Shown piece after piece: positions 63,280-64,000 of a stretch of 64,000 bases of DNA. This DNA is from Lepidostoma basale (lineage: Eukaryota; Arthropoda; Insecta; Trichoptera; Lepidostomatidae): NCBI GenBank assembly GCA_022606425.2, contig JAHDVF020000053.1, positions 310,001-374,000 of the forward strand. The letters run 5' to 3'. Below the pieces are notes generated by a model. It was not told where the DNA came from. It was given only the letters and a program-made list of their open reading frames with translations, and searched no databases. How positions within the stretch are numbered: position 1 is the stretch's first letter; each line of letters starts with the position of its first letter. The translations under genes were made by a program, and so were the position numbers.

Positions 63280-64000
63280 ACTAAAAAAAATACTGGTATA
63301 CTCGTATACCAGAAATCATAATTTAAAATTTGGAGAATTTTTTATTGTTCTTATATTTCATTACTTCTTACTTCTTATTATTCATTTTTATTTGTAATTA
63401 TACAACACTGAAATTTTTTCAAAAGTTAATAACCATTTTTTTGTATTCCATTTATTTATTTATAATATGCCACAAATATAAAATGTGAACGACGTAAAAT
63501 TAATATTACTTTCAACTTATTTTATATACCTTATATTAATTTTAACTCGTTTAATAAACACATATATACTCGTATAATGTATTGTACATAAATTGTCTTT
63601 CTTACTCATATAAAGAATTTATGTTTCTGTTAGGACAAAATCACATATAATCGATTTTTCTATCTTTGATCAGTATTCTGTATATATACTAAACAAAATA
63701 TATATAAATATGTGATTCTTTTGATATCCAAAAATTATTTTATAAATTATTTATCATATATATTATATAACAAATACTTTCAATGTCATGTTTACATTTT
63801 TCAATTATACAATATACATATATATTATTGTTTAACATACAAATAAATGTATCTTTATATTGAAATAAACTTTTTTCCGCGAAAACAATGTATTATTTTT
63901 ATACGGCTAGTCTGAGTATTTTTTTTAACAATTAACTGTTACCAGTTTAATTAACTTGAAAAAATTTCATTTATTCATTTAGTAACTTTTATTGAATCAT
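63280..64000. other. AT-rich DNA, nothing recognised
   Basis: No supported feature downstream of the cuticle gene. Confidence 0.5.

Overview
This is a stretch of arthropod nuclear DNA, most likely from a moth or butterfly. The lineage call is inference from three things: an intron-split RR-1 cuticle protein gene; a cecropia-like mariner and Helitrons ending in GGGTC(A/C)GCTAGT; and LINE 3' ends of a type common in lepidopteran genomes, carrying the aggcctatgtccagcag motif and GAA/GATGAT tails. The DNA is very AT-rich and has no bacterial-style operons. I see one convincing host gene, a three-exon cuticular protein gene at 59819-62814 on the + strand with a TATA box. The remaining ~59 kb is a graveyard of mobile elements.

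The dominant repeat, called LINE-A here, is a non-LTR retrotransposon with an apurinic-type endonuclease and a reverse transcriptase in one frame. Its best copy is at ~30600-33975; it has one in-frame TAG and one single-base frameshift. About twenty 3'-end fragments lie on both strands. Most end in a hairpin (CCCCTTCGGGG) followed by a (GTTA)n tail. Two short copies (1105-1549 and 10302-10825) join the LINE 5' end directly to the LINE 3' end and look like a non-autonomous derivative family. Other LINE lineages are named B to F and CR1-like by their C-terminal fragments.

DNA-level elements include a 5.2-kb Helitron (11496-16664) holding a helicase fragment, a hAT-like element, two separate three-copy tandem arrays (152-bp and 657-bp units) and a small inverted-repeat element. 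A second, 319-bp Helitron is at 56488-56806. A full mariner (42047-43317) has both ends and a TA duplication but a mutated third catalytic residue. A 478-bp hAT-type element has an 8-bp duplication.

Three palindromic families recur. M1 is a foldback element with about twelve copies. M2 consists of paired inverted arms, each with a constant 39-nt motif that folds like a hammerhead ribozyme. M3 has related arms around GAAGATGG-stem-CCGAAAC. The M2 motif is the observation I consider most worth testing, because Penelope-like elements and retrozymes are known to carry hammerhead ribozymes.

Layout: 1-11.4 kb, LINE-A/B fragments, SINEs and palindromes; 11.5-16.7 kb, Helitron with nested insertions; 17-30 kb, scattered fragments in AT-rich DNA; 30.4-34 kb, near-complete LINE-A; 34-58 kb, further LINE, mariner, hAT, M1/M2/M3 and Helitron copies; 59.7-63.3 kb, the cuticle gene with an M1 copy in its second intron. 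Coordinates of degenerate repeats are approximate unless a target duplication or perfect inverted repeat is cited.
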